Shown: positions 46,574 to 54,768, numbered from the stretch's first letter. The stretch is DNA of 64,000 bases from Isoptericola peretonis (GCA_023241745.1 JALQCY010000003.1:496001-560000), one strand, 5' to 3'. Numbers and translations are program-made. Notes: generated from the sequence alone by a model not told the origin.

Positions 46574-47875
46574 TCACGTCTCGGCGACGATGGCGGGGGG
46601 TGTCCATGCTCCGGTGCGGACCTCGGGGCGTGGGAGGTAGGTACGCAGGATCGCGGTGAAACGTTCCCCGGCGGGGGGCAGGGGAAGCCAGTTCTCCTCG
46701 GCGACCTCTGGCGGGCGCTCGGTTGCGTAGACGAGGGTGAACCCTCCGTCGCCGTCGAGCGTCAGCCGGCTGCGGTAGCTGACCTCGTACCGCGCGGCGG
46801 GGTTCGGAACGAGCATCATCGAGGGGTAGGCGTACACGGTCAGCGACCAGTACCCGTCGACGTGGTCGCCCGGGCCGTCGCCGGGTGCGAAGCGTTGGCG
46901 GTAGAGGGTGCCACCCGCGGGTTCGACGCCGGCGGCGTCGGTCTGGAGCGGGAAGTAGATCGCTTCGGAAGCGGAGTTCCACCAGATCCCGGCGAAGTTC
47001 GCGGCGGTGCGGAAGCCGACGTCGTCCCCGAAGCCGTCGCGGTCCCCGGTCGAGGTCCATCCGTTGTGAGCCTCGCTGAGGTGGGTCATGAGGTAGAGGA
47101 AGCGCGGGAAGGCGGTGGTGTGGACGAATTCGTCGAGAGCGGCAGCGTTGGCCGGGTCGGCCTCGACATAGTCCGAGAGGGCGTTCAGCAGCGGGATCAT
47201 CCCGGGGCCACGCCCGCTGCGATCAGGTGCCGCCATCGCGCGCCGAAGACGTGAGTGGTCGAACAGGGCAGATGCCGCCGGGGCGGTGTTGGTGAAGGCA
47301 GGGAGGTCGATGACGGGATCGACGGCCGGAGTGCCGCTGGAGGCTACGGCGAAGCGGTGCTGGAGGGCCACGGCGTTGTCGACGTCGTCGACGATCTGGA
47401 CCCGGGTGAGCAGTTTTGCCTTCTTCGAGGGCAGGTCGATCCGGTAGGCGTCCTCCGGCATCTGGGGGTCGCTGCCGGTGAGGCAGAGGGCGTATGTGCC
47501 GTTTGGGTGGTCCGGCAGGGTGCGGTCGTTGACGTTCTGCACGATCTCGGCCCACTCGTCGACGATCTGCGCCGTGTAGTAGGTACCCGCCGGCACCGGT
47601 GGTACCTCGAGGATGGCTGGGGTGTTCTCGTCGACCGCGATCCACGCCTCGGAGTAGACAACGTCCAGGTTCGGGTTGACGAACGTCGGTGCGGAGCCGG
47701 CGCCGGTGCCTGCGAGTACGGGCGGGTTGTGCTTGAGGATGTTGTAGTCGACGTCCGGTTCGGCCAGGTCGATGTGCTCCTGACGGACCACGAGGTATCG
47801 GCCCAGCACGTAAACCCATGCCTGCGTGATCTGCTCGTCGGTCAGGTCGAGGCCGGTCAAAGGGTTCGTCGGCAC
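46574..47875 (-). CDS. DUF1254/DUF1214 domain protein
   Basis: A 433-residue protein with an N-terminal DUF1254 domain (VNPNLDVVYSEAWIAVDENT; PAGTYYTAQIVDEWAEIVQN) and a C-terminal DUF1214 domain (YWSLTVYAYPSMMLVPNPAA; RSRLTLDGDGGFTLVYATER). Many relatives are exported, but no signal peptide is seen here. Biochemical role unknown. The GTG start is behind AGGAGA. Its 3' end abuts the broken SnoaL-like gene. Confidence 0.85.
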   Translation of the reverse strand: MPTNPLTGLDLTDEQITQAWVYVLGRYLVVRQEHIDLAEPDVDYNILKHNPPVLAGTGAGSAPTFVNPNLDVVYSEAWIAVDENTPAILEVPPVPAGTYYTAQIVDEWAEIVQNVNDRTLPDHPNGTYALCLTGSDPQMPEDAYRIDLPSKKAKLLTRVQIVDDVDNAVALQHRFAVASSGTPAVDPVIDLPAFTNTAPAASALFDHSRLRRAMAAPDRSGRGPGMIPLLNALSDYVEADPANAAALDEFVHTTAFPRFLYLMTHLSEAHNGWTSTGDRDGFGDDVGFRTAANFAGIWWNSASEAIYFPLQTDAAGVEPAGGTLYRQRFAPGDGPGDHVDGYWSLTVYAYPSMMLVPNPAARYEVSYRSRLTLDGDGGFTLVYATERPPEVAEENWLPLPPAGERFTAILRTYLPRPEVRTGAWTPPAIVAET

Positions 47876-47986
47876 GAGGATCTCCTGTCGCTGTCGGGAA
47901 GCCGGACGAGCAGCCGACCCTCTGTATATGCCGGGACTGCCACCACCGCGAACGATCCGACACCATCGGCCGGCACTGCCCGACAA

Positions 47987-48259
47987 GTGGTCGGTTCTGA
48001 GTCGACACGTCGCTTGTCGACGTTCGGCGCGGCGGCGCGCGGACTCTGGGTGTCGGCTGCGGCGAGTGTCTGGGGATATGGGCTGGTCGCGATGCAGGGA
48101 AACATGCTCTTCGAGGCGGACGGCGGCAACGGGGTGTACGGAGCTTCCCCGCTGGAGAACGGTCTGTTCCGGGCGATTCCTTGGCTCGTAGCGGCAGCCA
48201 CCGTGCTGTCGGCCGCGCTGGTTCTTGTCGCTCGACGTCGGGCGACGCGCGCGGTGTAG
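47987..48259 (+). CDS. Small two-helix membrane protein
   Basis: About 90 residues, divergent from the DUF1254 gene. One hydrophobic segment near the middle (AASVWGYGLVAMQGN) and a second strong helix near the end (AIPWLVAAATVLSAALVLVA) with a basic tail RRRATRAV. The start is uncertain: GTG 47987 or TTG 48014, neither with a clear ribosome site. Family not recognised. A GTCGAC inverted repeat surrounds the second start. Confidence 0.42.
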   Translation: MVGSESTRRLSTFGAAARGLWVSAAASVWGYGLVAMQGNMLFEADGGNGVYGASPLENGLFRAIPWLVAAATVLSAALVLVARRRATRAV

Positions 48260-48387
48260 ACCTGCCCAGAGGCAGCCTCAACCCGCCGCGCGGCAAGCAC
48301 GTCGACCACGAGTACGCACGAGCCGCTGCGGCGCTCTCGATCAGTGCTGCTTGCGGCTTCCGCTCGCCCCGCCACGGAACGCCTAGC

Positions 48388-48416
48388 GAGGTTTCGAAAC
48401 CTCCCGAACCCGGTTC
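48388..48416. promoter_or_regulatory. Palindromes upstream of the GAF-ANTAR gene
   Basis: Perfect 16-base palindrome GAGGTTTCGAAACCTC (48388-48403) followed at once by the symmetric GAACCCGGTTC (48406-48416). They lie about 130-160 bases before the GAF-ANTAR start, in a 287-base gap without other features. Confidence 0.45.
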
Positions 48417-48546
48417 TGGCGCGTCTCAGAATCGGTCGGTCATGGAGCAGTGCGTGTGCCGAGGCGACAAACGCCGCAGGCTCCACCCAAGGAGCGAGCA
48501 TGCGAGCCGCTTCCCAGACTTGAGCTGGGATCGCAGAGGGGGCTCG

Positions 48547-49227
48547 ATGGTCGACCCGGACCTGTTCACGCGCTTCGCCCGCCTGCTGGCGCCTCACGAT
48601 GGCGGGCTGCCGCTGGCGAGCGGTTTGTGTCGTGCTTGCGTTCAGGTTCTCGGTGCTCGAGGTGGTGCGTTGACGTTTGCGCCGGTGTCCGTCGAGCAGA
48701 CGACTGCGACGACCGATGACGCATCGACGAAGCGGATGGAAGACCTTCAGGAGGTCCTTGGCGAGGGGCCCGGGTTGCTGGCCTTCGGCCTGGGGCGGGT
48801 GGTGTCGACGGTCGTGGGACCACAGGCCACCAGCGCTGCGTTGCCCGTCTTCTCTTCTGCTGTGGGGATGCTCGGTCTGTCTGCCACCGTGGTCGCCGTG
48901 CCGGCGCGCATCGGTCGGCATCCACTGGGAGCCTTGACGCTGTACCAGGAGGTCGACGATGTCCCGATTCGACCCGACGCGGCGCAACCGCTCGCGGACC
49001 TCTCCTGCGCGATGCTGCTCGCCTCGAGTACCCCCCTCGAGCAGCAGTGGCCCGATGACAGCCGCCGCCAGCGGGCGATCGGGATGGTGATAGCCCAACT
49101 GAGAGTCACGGCAAGCGATGCGCTGGCTGCGATGCGCGCCCGGGCGCTGGCACGGTCCTGCACGCTCATCACGGTGATCGACGATGTGCTGGGGCACCGC
49201 ACAAGCTTCGACCCGAGCGAATCCTGA
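48547..49227 (+). CDS. GAF-ANTAR transcription antitermination regulator
   Basis: A 226-residue protein with an N-terminal GAF sensor domain (residues about 15-150: LFTRFARLLAPHDGGLPLAS; VLGEGPGLLAFGLGRVVST) and a C-terminal ANTAR three-helix RNA-binding domain (RRQRAIGMVIAQLRVTASDA; LAAMRARALARSCTLI). ANTAR proteins bind paired hexaloop hairpins in nascent mRNA to prevent termination. The signal and target RNAs are not evident. The ATG follows AGAGGGGG. Confidence 0.87.
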   Translation: MVDPDLFTRFARLLAPHDGGLPLASGLCRACVQVLGARGGALTFAPVSVEQTTATTDDASTKRMEDLQEVLGEGPGLLAFGLGRVVSTVVGPQATSAALPVFSSAVGMLGLSATVVAVPARIGRHPLGALTLYQEVDDVPIRPDAAQPLADLSCAMLLASSTPLEQQWPDDSRRQRAIGMVIAQLRVTASDALAAMRARALARSCTLITVIDDVLGHRTSFDPSES

Positions 49228-49242
49228 GGAGCGGCAGGTGTG

Positions 49243-49467
49243 ATGTCGCTGGTGCCCACGACATCATCCTCACAGGTGGGTGTCGCCGGGCGTCGCGAGC
49301 TGCTCGAAGACGCGCTCCGCTCCGACGATGGCTCGACCGCCGAGGCCGTGCGCCTGTGGGAACACACCGCCGACGCCGCTATCCAGTGGACCCAGGGCCT
49401 CATCGAGCGGCTCGAAGGCGGCGCGTACGCGATGGCGGGGGAGGAAGACGCGCTGTCCGCCACATGA
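49243..49467 (+). CDS. Small hypothetical protein
   Basis: A 74-residue protein 15 bases after the GAF-ANTAR gene, with AGGAG near its start. It is rich in Ala and Glu and probably helical (RRELLEDALRSDDGSTAEAV; IQWTQGLIERLEGGAYAMAG). Likely co-transcribed with the regulator. No family recognised; it could be a chance frame. Confidence 0.45.
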   Translation: MSLVPTTSSSQVGVAGRRELLEDALRSDDGSTAEAVRLWEHTADAAIQWTQGLIERLEGGAYAMAGEEDALSAT

Positions 49468-49513
49468 GGACCCAGTCGCCGCGACGCCTCCGGCCGACTG
49501 CGCCCACCCCACG

Positions 49514-49627
49514 TCAGGCGCCGGCTGTGCGAACAGCGTGTGCGCTGTCGGCGTCGCCGGGGTCGATCGCGAAGACGAAGTGCGCCTGCGGGTCGATGAC
49601 GCGCAGGATCAGCTGACCAGGCAGCAT
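49514..49627 (-). pseudogene. Remnant of a second ChrB C-terminal domain gene
   Basis: A 37-residue frame containing LILRVIDPQAHFVFAIDPGD, which parallels VRRVIDPQAEFVFVTDPGD in the intact ChrB half 4 kb away; the nucleotide match runs for about 60 bases with few changes. The N-terminal HIDRAACAW segment and the rest of the domain are missing. Probably a leftover of a duplicated or imported chr gene. Confidence 0.55.
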
Positions 49628-49680
49628 GTGCCGCCTCACGCGCGCTGCGCGCGGTGCTGCCGTCCGTCGGGACGTCGACG

Positions 49681-50856
49681 TCACGACTCGGGAAGGAAGA
49701 CCGCCCGGACGCAGCCGTCGCGCTTGTGCTTGAACATCGCATACCCCTCGGGTCCCTCCTCGAGCGGCATGACGTGAGTGCCGAGGTGCTCGGTCACCAG
49801 GTCCCCCCGCGCCATGAGGTCGAGCAGGTGGGGGATGTAGCGCGGTCCGTGCATCTGTGCCCCGCGGAGCGTGAGGCCCTTGTTCATCAGCGCGCCCAGC
49901 GGGAAGGCGTCGGTGAGCGCCGCGAACACTCCGAGGACCACGACGGTGCCGCCCTTGCGGCAGTGGTAGATCGCGCGGCGCACGGCCGCCGGGCGGTCGG
50001 TCTGCAACCGCAGCTGGTGCTTCACCCGGTCCACCACGTTCTCGACCGGGCCGCCGCTCGCCTCCATGCCGACGGCCTCGATGCACACGTCCGGTCCGCG
50101 ACCGGCGGTGAGCTCGAGCAGCGCCGCGCCCACGTCGTCGCGACGGTCGTTCAATGTCTCGCAGCGCACATGGGTGCGCACCATGTCGAGCCGGTCGTCG
50201 ATGCGGTCGATCACCACGACGTGCTCGGCGCCGCGCAGGTCTGCGGCCGCGGCCGCCATCTGGCCGACCGCCCCGGCGCCCCACACGGCGACCGTGGTGC
50301 CCGGGCCGACCTCGCCGAGCTGTGCGCCCATCCAGCCCGTCGCCGCCGAGTCGGACGCGAACAGGGCGCGGGCGTCGTCGACCTCGTCGGGGACGCGGAA
50401 CGCTCCGACGTCCGCGAACGGCACGCGGACGTACTGCGCGTGGGAGCCGGCGTACCCGCCCATGGCGTGCGAGTAGCCGAGGCACCCCCCGGGAGCCGCG
50501 CCCCACAGGTTCTCGGTGATGGCCGGGTTGCGGTTGGCGTTGTCGCACAGGGAGTACAGCTCGTGGGCGCAGTACCAGCAGCGTCCGCACGCGACGAACG
50601 AGGAGACGACGACACGGTCCCCGACGGCGTGGCGGCGGACCTCGCCGCCGAGCTCGACGATCTCTCCGACGAACTCGTGGCCGATGACGTCACCGGAACG
50701 CATGAAGGGGATGTACCCGGCCAGGAGGTGCAGGTCCGAGCCGCACGTGACGGTGCGGTGGACCCGCACGATGGCGTCCTGCGGGTGCTCGATCACGGGG
50801 TCGGGCACGGTGCCGACCTCGAGGTGGTTCACGCCGATCCACTGCAACGCTCTCAT
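49681..50856 (-). CDS. Zinc-dependent alcohol dehydrogenase (formaldehyde dehydrogenase-like)
   Basis: Medium-chain dehydrogenase of 391 residues. Catalytic zinc ligands are Cys38 (TVTCGSDLHLL) and His60-Glu61 (GHEFVG); structural zinc Cys residues are 90, 93, 96 and 104. The Rossmann motif is VAVWGAGAVGQMAAAAA, followed by Asp in VVIDRIDDRLDM, indicating NAD. The length and CLGYSHAMGGYAGSHAQYVR insert resemble glutathione-independent formaldehyde dehydrogenases. Its ATG overlaps the stop of the upstream small membrane protein gene (ATGA). Confidence 0.9.
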   Translation of the reverse strand: MRALQWIGVNHLEVGTVPDPVIEHPQDAIVRVHRTVTCGSDLHLLAGYIPFMRSGDVIGHEFVGEIVELGGEVRRHAVGDRVVVSSFVACGRCWYCAHELYSLCDNANRNPAITENLWGAAPGGCLGYSHAMGGYAGSHAQYVRVPFADVGAFRVPDEVDDARALFASDSAATGWMGAQLGEVGPGTTVAVWGAGAVGQMAAAAADLRGAEHVVVIDRIDDRLDMVRTHVRCETLNDRRDDVGAALLELTAGRGPDVCIEAVGMEASGGPVENVVDRVKHQLRLQTDRPAAVRRAIYHCRKGGTVVVLGVFAALTDAFPLGALMNKGLTLRGAQMHGPRYIPHLLDLMARGDLVTEHLGTHVMPLEEGPEGYAMFKHKRDGCVRAVFLPES

Positions 50857-51308
50857 AGCCGTCCGCCCTTCCCTGCGCGACGGATCGCGACCTCCAGGGG
50901 GATCGACGTCACGGTGCGCCGCCGGGTGACGGGACGGTCGGGAGGCATCGTCGACCCCGTCTCCAGCAGCTGCTTGGCCAGGCGCAAGGACTGCCGCGCC
51001 TGCGCCCGCGTGGGACCGTCGCCCTCCGGGAGCCGGACCCGGATCTCGGTCCCGAACGTCCCCGGCGCCGCCGCCAGCTCGAGCGGGCCGTCCAGGCCGG
51101 AGTCCGCCAGGAGCTGTTCCTCGTGCTGCCCCAGCTCGTCGGCCAGCTCGGTGATCGGGCGATGAACCGTCAGCGCCAGCGGCAAGGCGGCTGCGCGGCG
51201 GGCCTGCTTTCGTCGGCGGACCCACCAGGCGGCGGCCGCCGCAGCCCCTGCCAGCAGCCAGAACGCTCCGGCCGGCGCCGCCGGACGCGCCGTGCTGGAC
51301 GACACCAT
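50853..51308 (-). CDS. Small membrane-anchored protein, partner of the dehydrogenase
   Basis: A 151-residue protein: one N-terminal membrane helix (GAFWLLAGAAAAAAWWV) and a basic stop-transfer (RRRKQARR), then a soluble domain with LTVHRPITELADEL, GTFGTEIRVRLPEG and ARQSLRLAKQLLETGS. A protein of this type commonly precedes zinc-dependent alcohol dehydrogenase genes in actinobacteria, by my recollection. It has SRPBCC-like echoes but no known function. Stop and next start overlap as ATGA. The 188 bases before it hold nothing assigned. Confidence 0.75.
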   Translation of the reverse strand: MVSSSTARPAAPAGAFWLLAGAAAAAAWWVRRRKQARRAAALPLALTVHRPITELADELGQHEEQLLADSGLDGPLELAAAPGTFGTEIRVRLPEGDGPTRAQARQSLRLAKQLLETGSTMPPDRPVTRRRTVTSIPLEVAIRRAGKGGRL

Positions 51309-51497
51309 GAGACGCTCCCGTCCGCGGACGCACAGCCCCGCGATGGTCGGGTGCACGCCACTGCTCGACGCGAACACCACCACCCTCGTCCCCGCCCGTC
51401 CCGCCCGCACCCGGGGCGCAGAGGTTCAGGGAGCTCGCGGGCGCACGCCGGCGACGGCCTCGGACATCACTGAGGCATGGCGTGGCATCGACCCTGA

Positions 51498-51923
51498 TCA
51501 GGTCGACCGCCGTGCCCGGTGATCGTGCGTCCCGGGCCGGACGCTGCGCAGCAGCTGGAGGGTCCTCGCCCGGAGGGCGACGGCCAGCGCGGCGGTCGTC
51601 GCGAGGACGGCGAGGGCCGCGACGGGGGACCCTCCCACGCGCAGCTCGGCGACGGTCGCGCCGACCATCATGAGCGCGAGCCCGATCGCCGCCGCCCCGG
51701 AGAGGACCGGGACGAGCAGGCCGAGGCCGCCCGCGATCTGGAGCGCCCCCAGGGTGGGGCGCAGCCAGGGTGGGGCGCCGATCTCGGCGAAGAGGTCCCC
51801 CATGGCGATGACACCGGTCAGCATGAGCGTCCCGCTGGTGAGGAAGGCGAGAGCGAGCACGGTGCGGGTGACGAGCACGACCCGGTCGAGGGCGTTGCGG
51901 CGTGGGGCGGCCGTGGTCGTCAT
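51498..51923 (-). CDS. DoxX family membrane protein
   Basis: A 141-residue protein with four helices and the DoxX pattern VVLVTRTVLALAFLTSGTLM in helix 1 and GALQIAGGLGLLVPVLSG in the middle. DoxX proteins have been linked to redox balance and sulfur compounds. Its ATG overlaps the stop of the reductase-hemerythrin gene as ATGA, so the two are translationally coupled. Confidence 0.82.
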   Translation of the reverse strand: MTTTAAPRRNALDRVVLVTRTVLALAFLTSGTLMLTGVIAMGDLFAEIGAPPWLRPTLGALQIAGGLGLLVPVLSGAAAIGLALMMVGATVAELRVGGSPVAALAVLATTAALAVALRARTLQLLRSVRPGTHDHRARRST

Positions 51924-52810
51924 CGGACGGTCCCCGCCCCGAGCAGCGCAGGCACCAGCGCGCTCTCCTCGTAGCGGAAGTGCTCGTCCATGTCGGCGAG
52001 GAGCTGTTCGTACTCCCCGGCGAGCCCGCCCGGCACGCCGGCCTCGTCGTCCAGCAGCGTCTCGATGCGGTCCAGGGCTGCAGCGACCGTTCGATGCTCG
52101 GTGCGGAGGCGGCCGAGGACCGGGGCGAGGTGGGGCAACTGGCGTTCGAAGACGTCGAAAGCGGCATCCTCGCCCGTGTGGTGGTCGTGCAGCGCCTGGC
52201 AGGCGGTACGGCAGCGACGGGCGAGCTCGACGGCCAGGCCCGGGGCCACCGGATCGCCGCCACGGCGAGAGGCGGCCAGATCGGCTCGCAGGGCCTCCAT
52301 GTCACGGCGCATCTCGGCGTGCACGCGCAGGAGGTACTCACCGGCCCGGCGGCGTTCCGACGGATCGTCGGGCGGGTCGGTGCGGCGCAGCGCGACGGCC
52401 GGGATCCTCCGCGCCGTGGTGTCGCGGTAGCCGGCGAGCGCTGGGTCGACCTCGGCGCGCTCGTCGAGGAGCCGGGCCGACTCGTCCGGAGAGAGCTCGA
52501 CCGCGTGGGCCCGGAAACGCTCGACGGCACCGCCGCGACCGGGGACCTCGAGATCCACGAGGGGGTGGGCGCGGACGTTGCGCAACCACTGCGGATCGTC
52601 CTCCGCGCCCGCGTTGGTGGCGAAGACCACGATCCGGTCCTCCTCGTGCACCGCTGCCAGCGGCGTGGTGCGTGCGTGCCCGGTCCGCGCGCCGCGCGCG
52701 GTCAGCAGGACGAGCGGCGCCCCGGCGAACGGCCCGCCCACCTGTCCGCCGTTCGCCCGGAAGATCTCGATGACGTCGGCGTTGGTCCGTGGCGTGGTGT
52801 CCTTGGTCAT
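51920..52810 (-). CDS. F420-type nitroreductase fused to a hemerythrin HHE domain
   Basis: A 296-residue two-domain protein. Residues 10-125 match deazaflavin-dependent (DUF385) reductases: IEIFRANGGQVGGPFAGAPL, TARGARTGHARTTPL and DDPQWLRNVRAHP. Residues 155-290 are a hemerythrin-like four-helix bundle with a full set of candidate di-iron ligands: His164, His210, Glu214, His239, His277 and Glu281. The domains often occur apart. An O2- or NO-sensing or reducing role is inferred. GGGGAG precedes the ATG. Divergent from a MarR gene, coupled to DoxX. Confidence 0.88.
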   Translation of the reverse strand: MTKDTTPRTNADVIEIFRANGGQVGGPFAGAPLVLLTARGARTGHARTTPLAAVHEEDRIVVFATNAGAEDDPQWLRNVRAHPLVDLEVPGRGGAVERFRAHAVELSPDESARLLDERAEVDPALAGYRDTTARRIPAVALRRTDPPDDPSERRRAGEYLLRVHAEMRRDMEALRADLAASRRGGDPVAPGLAVELARRCRTACQALHDHHTGEDAAFDVFERQLPHLAPVLGRLRTEHRTVAAALDRIETLLDDEAGVPGGLAGEYEQLLADMDEHFRYEESALVPALLGAGTVR

Positions 52811-52833
52811 GCCGGTCTCCCCGTGGTCGAATG

Positions 52834-52865
52834 GCTTTGAAAAGCAAGTAGCTTTGTAAACAAAG
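52834..52865. promoter_or_regulatory. MarR-type operators in divergent promoter
   Basis: An AT-rich stretch, rare in this genome, holding GCTTTGAAAAGC (52834-52845; five-base arms) and CTTTGTAAACAAAG (52852-52865; six-base arms). Their centres are about 19 bases apart. Placed between the reductase-hemerythrin and MarR genes, they are likely sites for the MarR protein and contain the promoters, whose exact boxes are ambiguous. Confidence 0.6.
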
Positions 52866-52923
52866 GTAAACCGGGTGGTGAGCACTGTCAACGGGTGCGA
52901 CCGGCGGCAGGGAGGTGCGTGAC

Positions 52924-53382
52924 GTGACGGGCGAGAAGCAGACCGACCCGGCGCTGGACGAGGCGGTCCGCGAGCTGTTGGTGCTCGTGCCCAAGATCGT
53001 GGCGGGCGCCAAGCGGCGGGTGGTCCCGCCCGAGCTGGACGGGCACGACCTCGCGCCCCGACACCTGAGCCTGTTCGCGATGCTGCTGGACGGCCCGCTC
53101 ACCGTGAACGAGCTCGCGTCGTCGCTCCAGCTGGCCCCGACGACCGTCAGCCTCATGGTCACGGAGCTCACGAGGCAGGGCCTGCTCCGACGGGACGAGG
53201 ACCCCGACGACAGGCGCCGTCGGGTCATCTCCGTGCCGCCGGCCCACGCGCCCGCCATCGAGGCATGGCTCGGCGACAGCGCCCGCGCGTGGCGGCAGGC
53301 GTTGTCCGGCCTCGACCCCGACCAGCGTGCGCTGGTCGTCGAGACGATTCGCGCCTACGAACGTCACCTCGGTCGCCGCTGA
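52924..53382 (+). CDS. MarR-family transcriptional regulator
   Basis: A 152-residue winged-helix repressor. The recognition region is LTVNELASSLQLAPTTVSLM, followed by the wing DEDPDDRRRRVISVPP; terminal helices form the dimer interface. The GTG at 52924 has GGAGG eight bases upstream. The divergent reductase-hemerythrin/DoxX operon is the likely target. Confidence 0.9.
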   Translation: MTGEKQTDPALDEAVRELLVLVPKIVAGAKRRVVPPELDGHDLAPRHLSLFAMLLDGPLTVNELASSLQLAPTTVSLMVTELTRQGLLRRDEDPDDRRRRVISVPPAHAPAIEAWLGDSARAWRQALSGLDPDQRALVVETIRAYERHLGRR

Positions 53383-53417
53383 GGCGCTCGCGCGACGCGC
53401 GGTGTCGTCGCGAGCGC

Positions 53418-54377
53418 TCAGTCCCGGGGCGGCCCGCCACGCAGGGCGAGGCCGGCCAGGACCTCGAGGACGCAGAGAGCGGCGAGGCGCACGGTGCGGC
53501 CGTCGGGGGCGTCGGCGGTGGCGTCGACCTCCGCGAGGTCGACGGACCGGACGCGCGCGTCGGCCGCCGCGGCGCGGACGAGGGCGCGCAGCTCCCAGGC
53601 CGCGAGGCCGCCGGGCACGGACGCCGGGCAGCCGGGGGCGACGGAGCGGTCGCAGACGTCGACGTCCACGTCGAGGTGCACGGGCCCGCCGGCCGCGCCG
53701 GCGACGTCCAGGGCCTCACGGACGACGTCGGCCGGCCCGCCCGGTCCGCGGCGGCGCAGCTCGTCGAGGGTCACGACCGTGATGCCGAGGTCGCGTGCCC
53801 GCCGCGCGTAGGCGGCCGAGTTCGCGAAGTCCGCGATCCCGACCTGCACGATCCGCGCCGGGTCCAGGCCCGCCTCGACGAGGCGCCGCACGGGCGAGCC
53901 GTTGGAGACGCCGTCGCGCAGGTCGTGGTGCGCGTCGAACGTGACCAGGCCGGCCGTCGCGACGTCGGTGCCCCACGCGCCGAGGGCGACGGGCACGGTG
54001 AGCGCGTTGTCGCCGCCGAGCGCGACGACGGCGCCCGCGCCCTGCCGACCGTCCCCCAGAGCGGCCGCGACGGCGGCGCGGGCACGGGCCTCGCCGTCGG
54101 GCCCGTCCGGCTCGGGGACGTCGCCGTGGTCGACGACGACCAGCTCTCCCAGGTCGACGGGCGCGCCGTCGGGCCCGTCGACGAGGGTCGGGCTGTAGCG
54201 ACGCAGAGCGTCGCGCACCGCCGCGGGAGTCGCGTGCGCGCCGGTCGGCGACAGCGACGTGCGCCAGGTGGGCACCCCGAGCAGCGCGAGGTCGACGGGA
54301 GCCCCGCCGCGCGTCGTCGCAGGCCAGCCGCCCGCACGCGGCCAGAGGGGGTCGTGGGACAGGGGAGCGTCGGTCAC
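53418..54377 (-). CDS. Arginase-family ureohydrolase, candidate formimidoylglutamase
   Basis: A 319-residue arginase-fold protein. Metal ligands are seen in TFDAHHDLRD (Asp148, His150, Asp152) and LDVDVDVCDRS (Asp238, Asp240, Asp243). The first ligand, the His of the usual GGDH motif, is Asn124 (ALGGDNALTVP). Together with hutHUI 12 kb away, the best guess is hydrolysis of formiminoglutamate (HutG-type), but agmatinase or guanidino substrates remain possible. The GTG start lacks a strong ribosome site. It stands alone and is convergent with the MarR gene. Confidence 0.75.
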   Translation of the reverse strand: MTDAPLSHDPLWPRAGGWPATTRGGAPVDLALLGVPTWRTSLSPTGAHATPAAVRDALRRYSPTLVDGPDGAPVDLGELVVVDHGDVPEPDGPDGEARARAAVAAALGDGRQGAGAVVALGGDNALTVPVALGAWGTDVATAGLVTFDAHHDLRDGVSNGSPVRRLVEAGLDPARIVQVGIADFANSAAYARRARDLGITVVTLDELRRRGPGGPADVVREALDVAGAAGGPVHLDVDVDVCDRSVAPGCPASVPGGLAAWELRALVRAAAADARVRSVDLAEVDATADAPDGRTVRLAALCVLEVLAGLALRGGPPRD

Positions 54378-54536
54378 GTGCCGACGGTACGGCGGACATG
54401 AGGCCGCTCACATCCGCTGCACGGCGCGCCGCGTCCCTGCTATCGTGCGGGATTCGTAGGTTCGATACCTTCGTTCGATCACGTCGATCATTCGATCGCC
54501 TGGTCACCCCGATCCCCGATCTTGCATGGAGCACCT

Positions 54537-54623
54537 GTGGCTGTCAGCGTCCCCGTGAGGAACGACCTCACCGCGCGCCTCGACGTCGACTTCCGTCGCG
54601 TCGCCAGCGCGCTGTGTCGCTGA
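54537..54623 (+). CDS. Leader peptide with penultimate Cys
   Basis: A 28-residue frame ending in ARLDVDFRRVASALCR. It resembles the short actinobacterial leader peptides (RNDLTxRxHVDLxR...C) found before sulfur and cysteine genes, whose Cys codons sense cysteine supply. GGAG lies five bases before the GTG; a GTG at 54555 would give a shorter form. The single Cys codon (54615-54617) is two codons before the stop. It sits 163 bases upstream of the symporter gene, with stem-forming repeats between. Homology judged by eye. Confidence 0.65.
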   Translation: MAVSVPVRNDLTARLDVDFRRVASALCR

Positions 54624-54635
54624 CGCTCCGCTGAC

Positions 54636-54768
54636 CCGTCGACGTCGTCGTCGACGGCCCCGCCTGCGCCGCGCCCTGCCGGGCGCCTGAGCGCCAGGTC
54701 CCTCCTGCTCCCCATCCACACCCGTGGGCGACGTGCGCCCACCCTCGGCGCCGCTGCTTCGCGGCGCC
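54636..54768 (+). promoter_or_regulatory. Candidate attenuator between leader peptide and symporter
   Basis: Hairpin with nine-base arms CCGTCGACG and CGTCGACGG (54636-54657, loop TCGT); a small stem GGCGC/GCGCC (54682-54695); and a strong stem GGCGCCGC/GCGGCGCC (54747-54768) just before the ribosome site. Bases 54581-54590, inside the leader frame, are complementary to 54638-54647, giving a mutually exclusive pairing. Confidence 0.5.

Noticed and set aside
45000..53400. Accessory block as an integrated mobile element
   Set aside because: Remnants and detoxification genes suggest turnover, but I see no integrase, transposase, tRNA target or flanking direct repeats.
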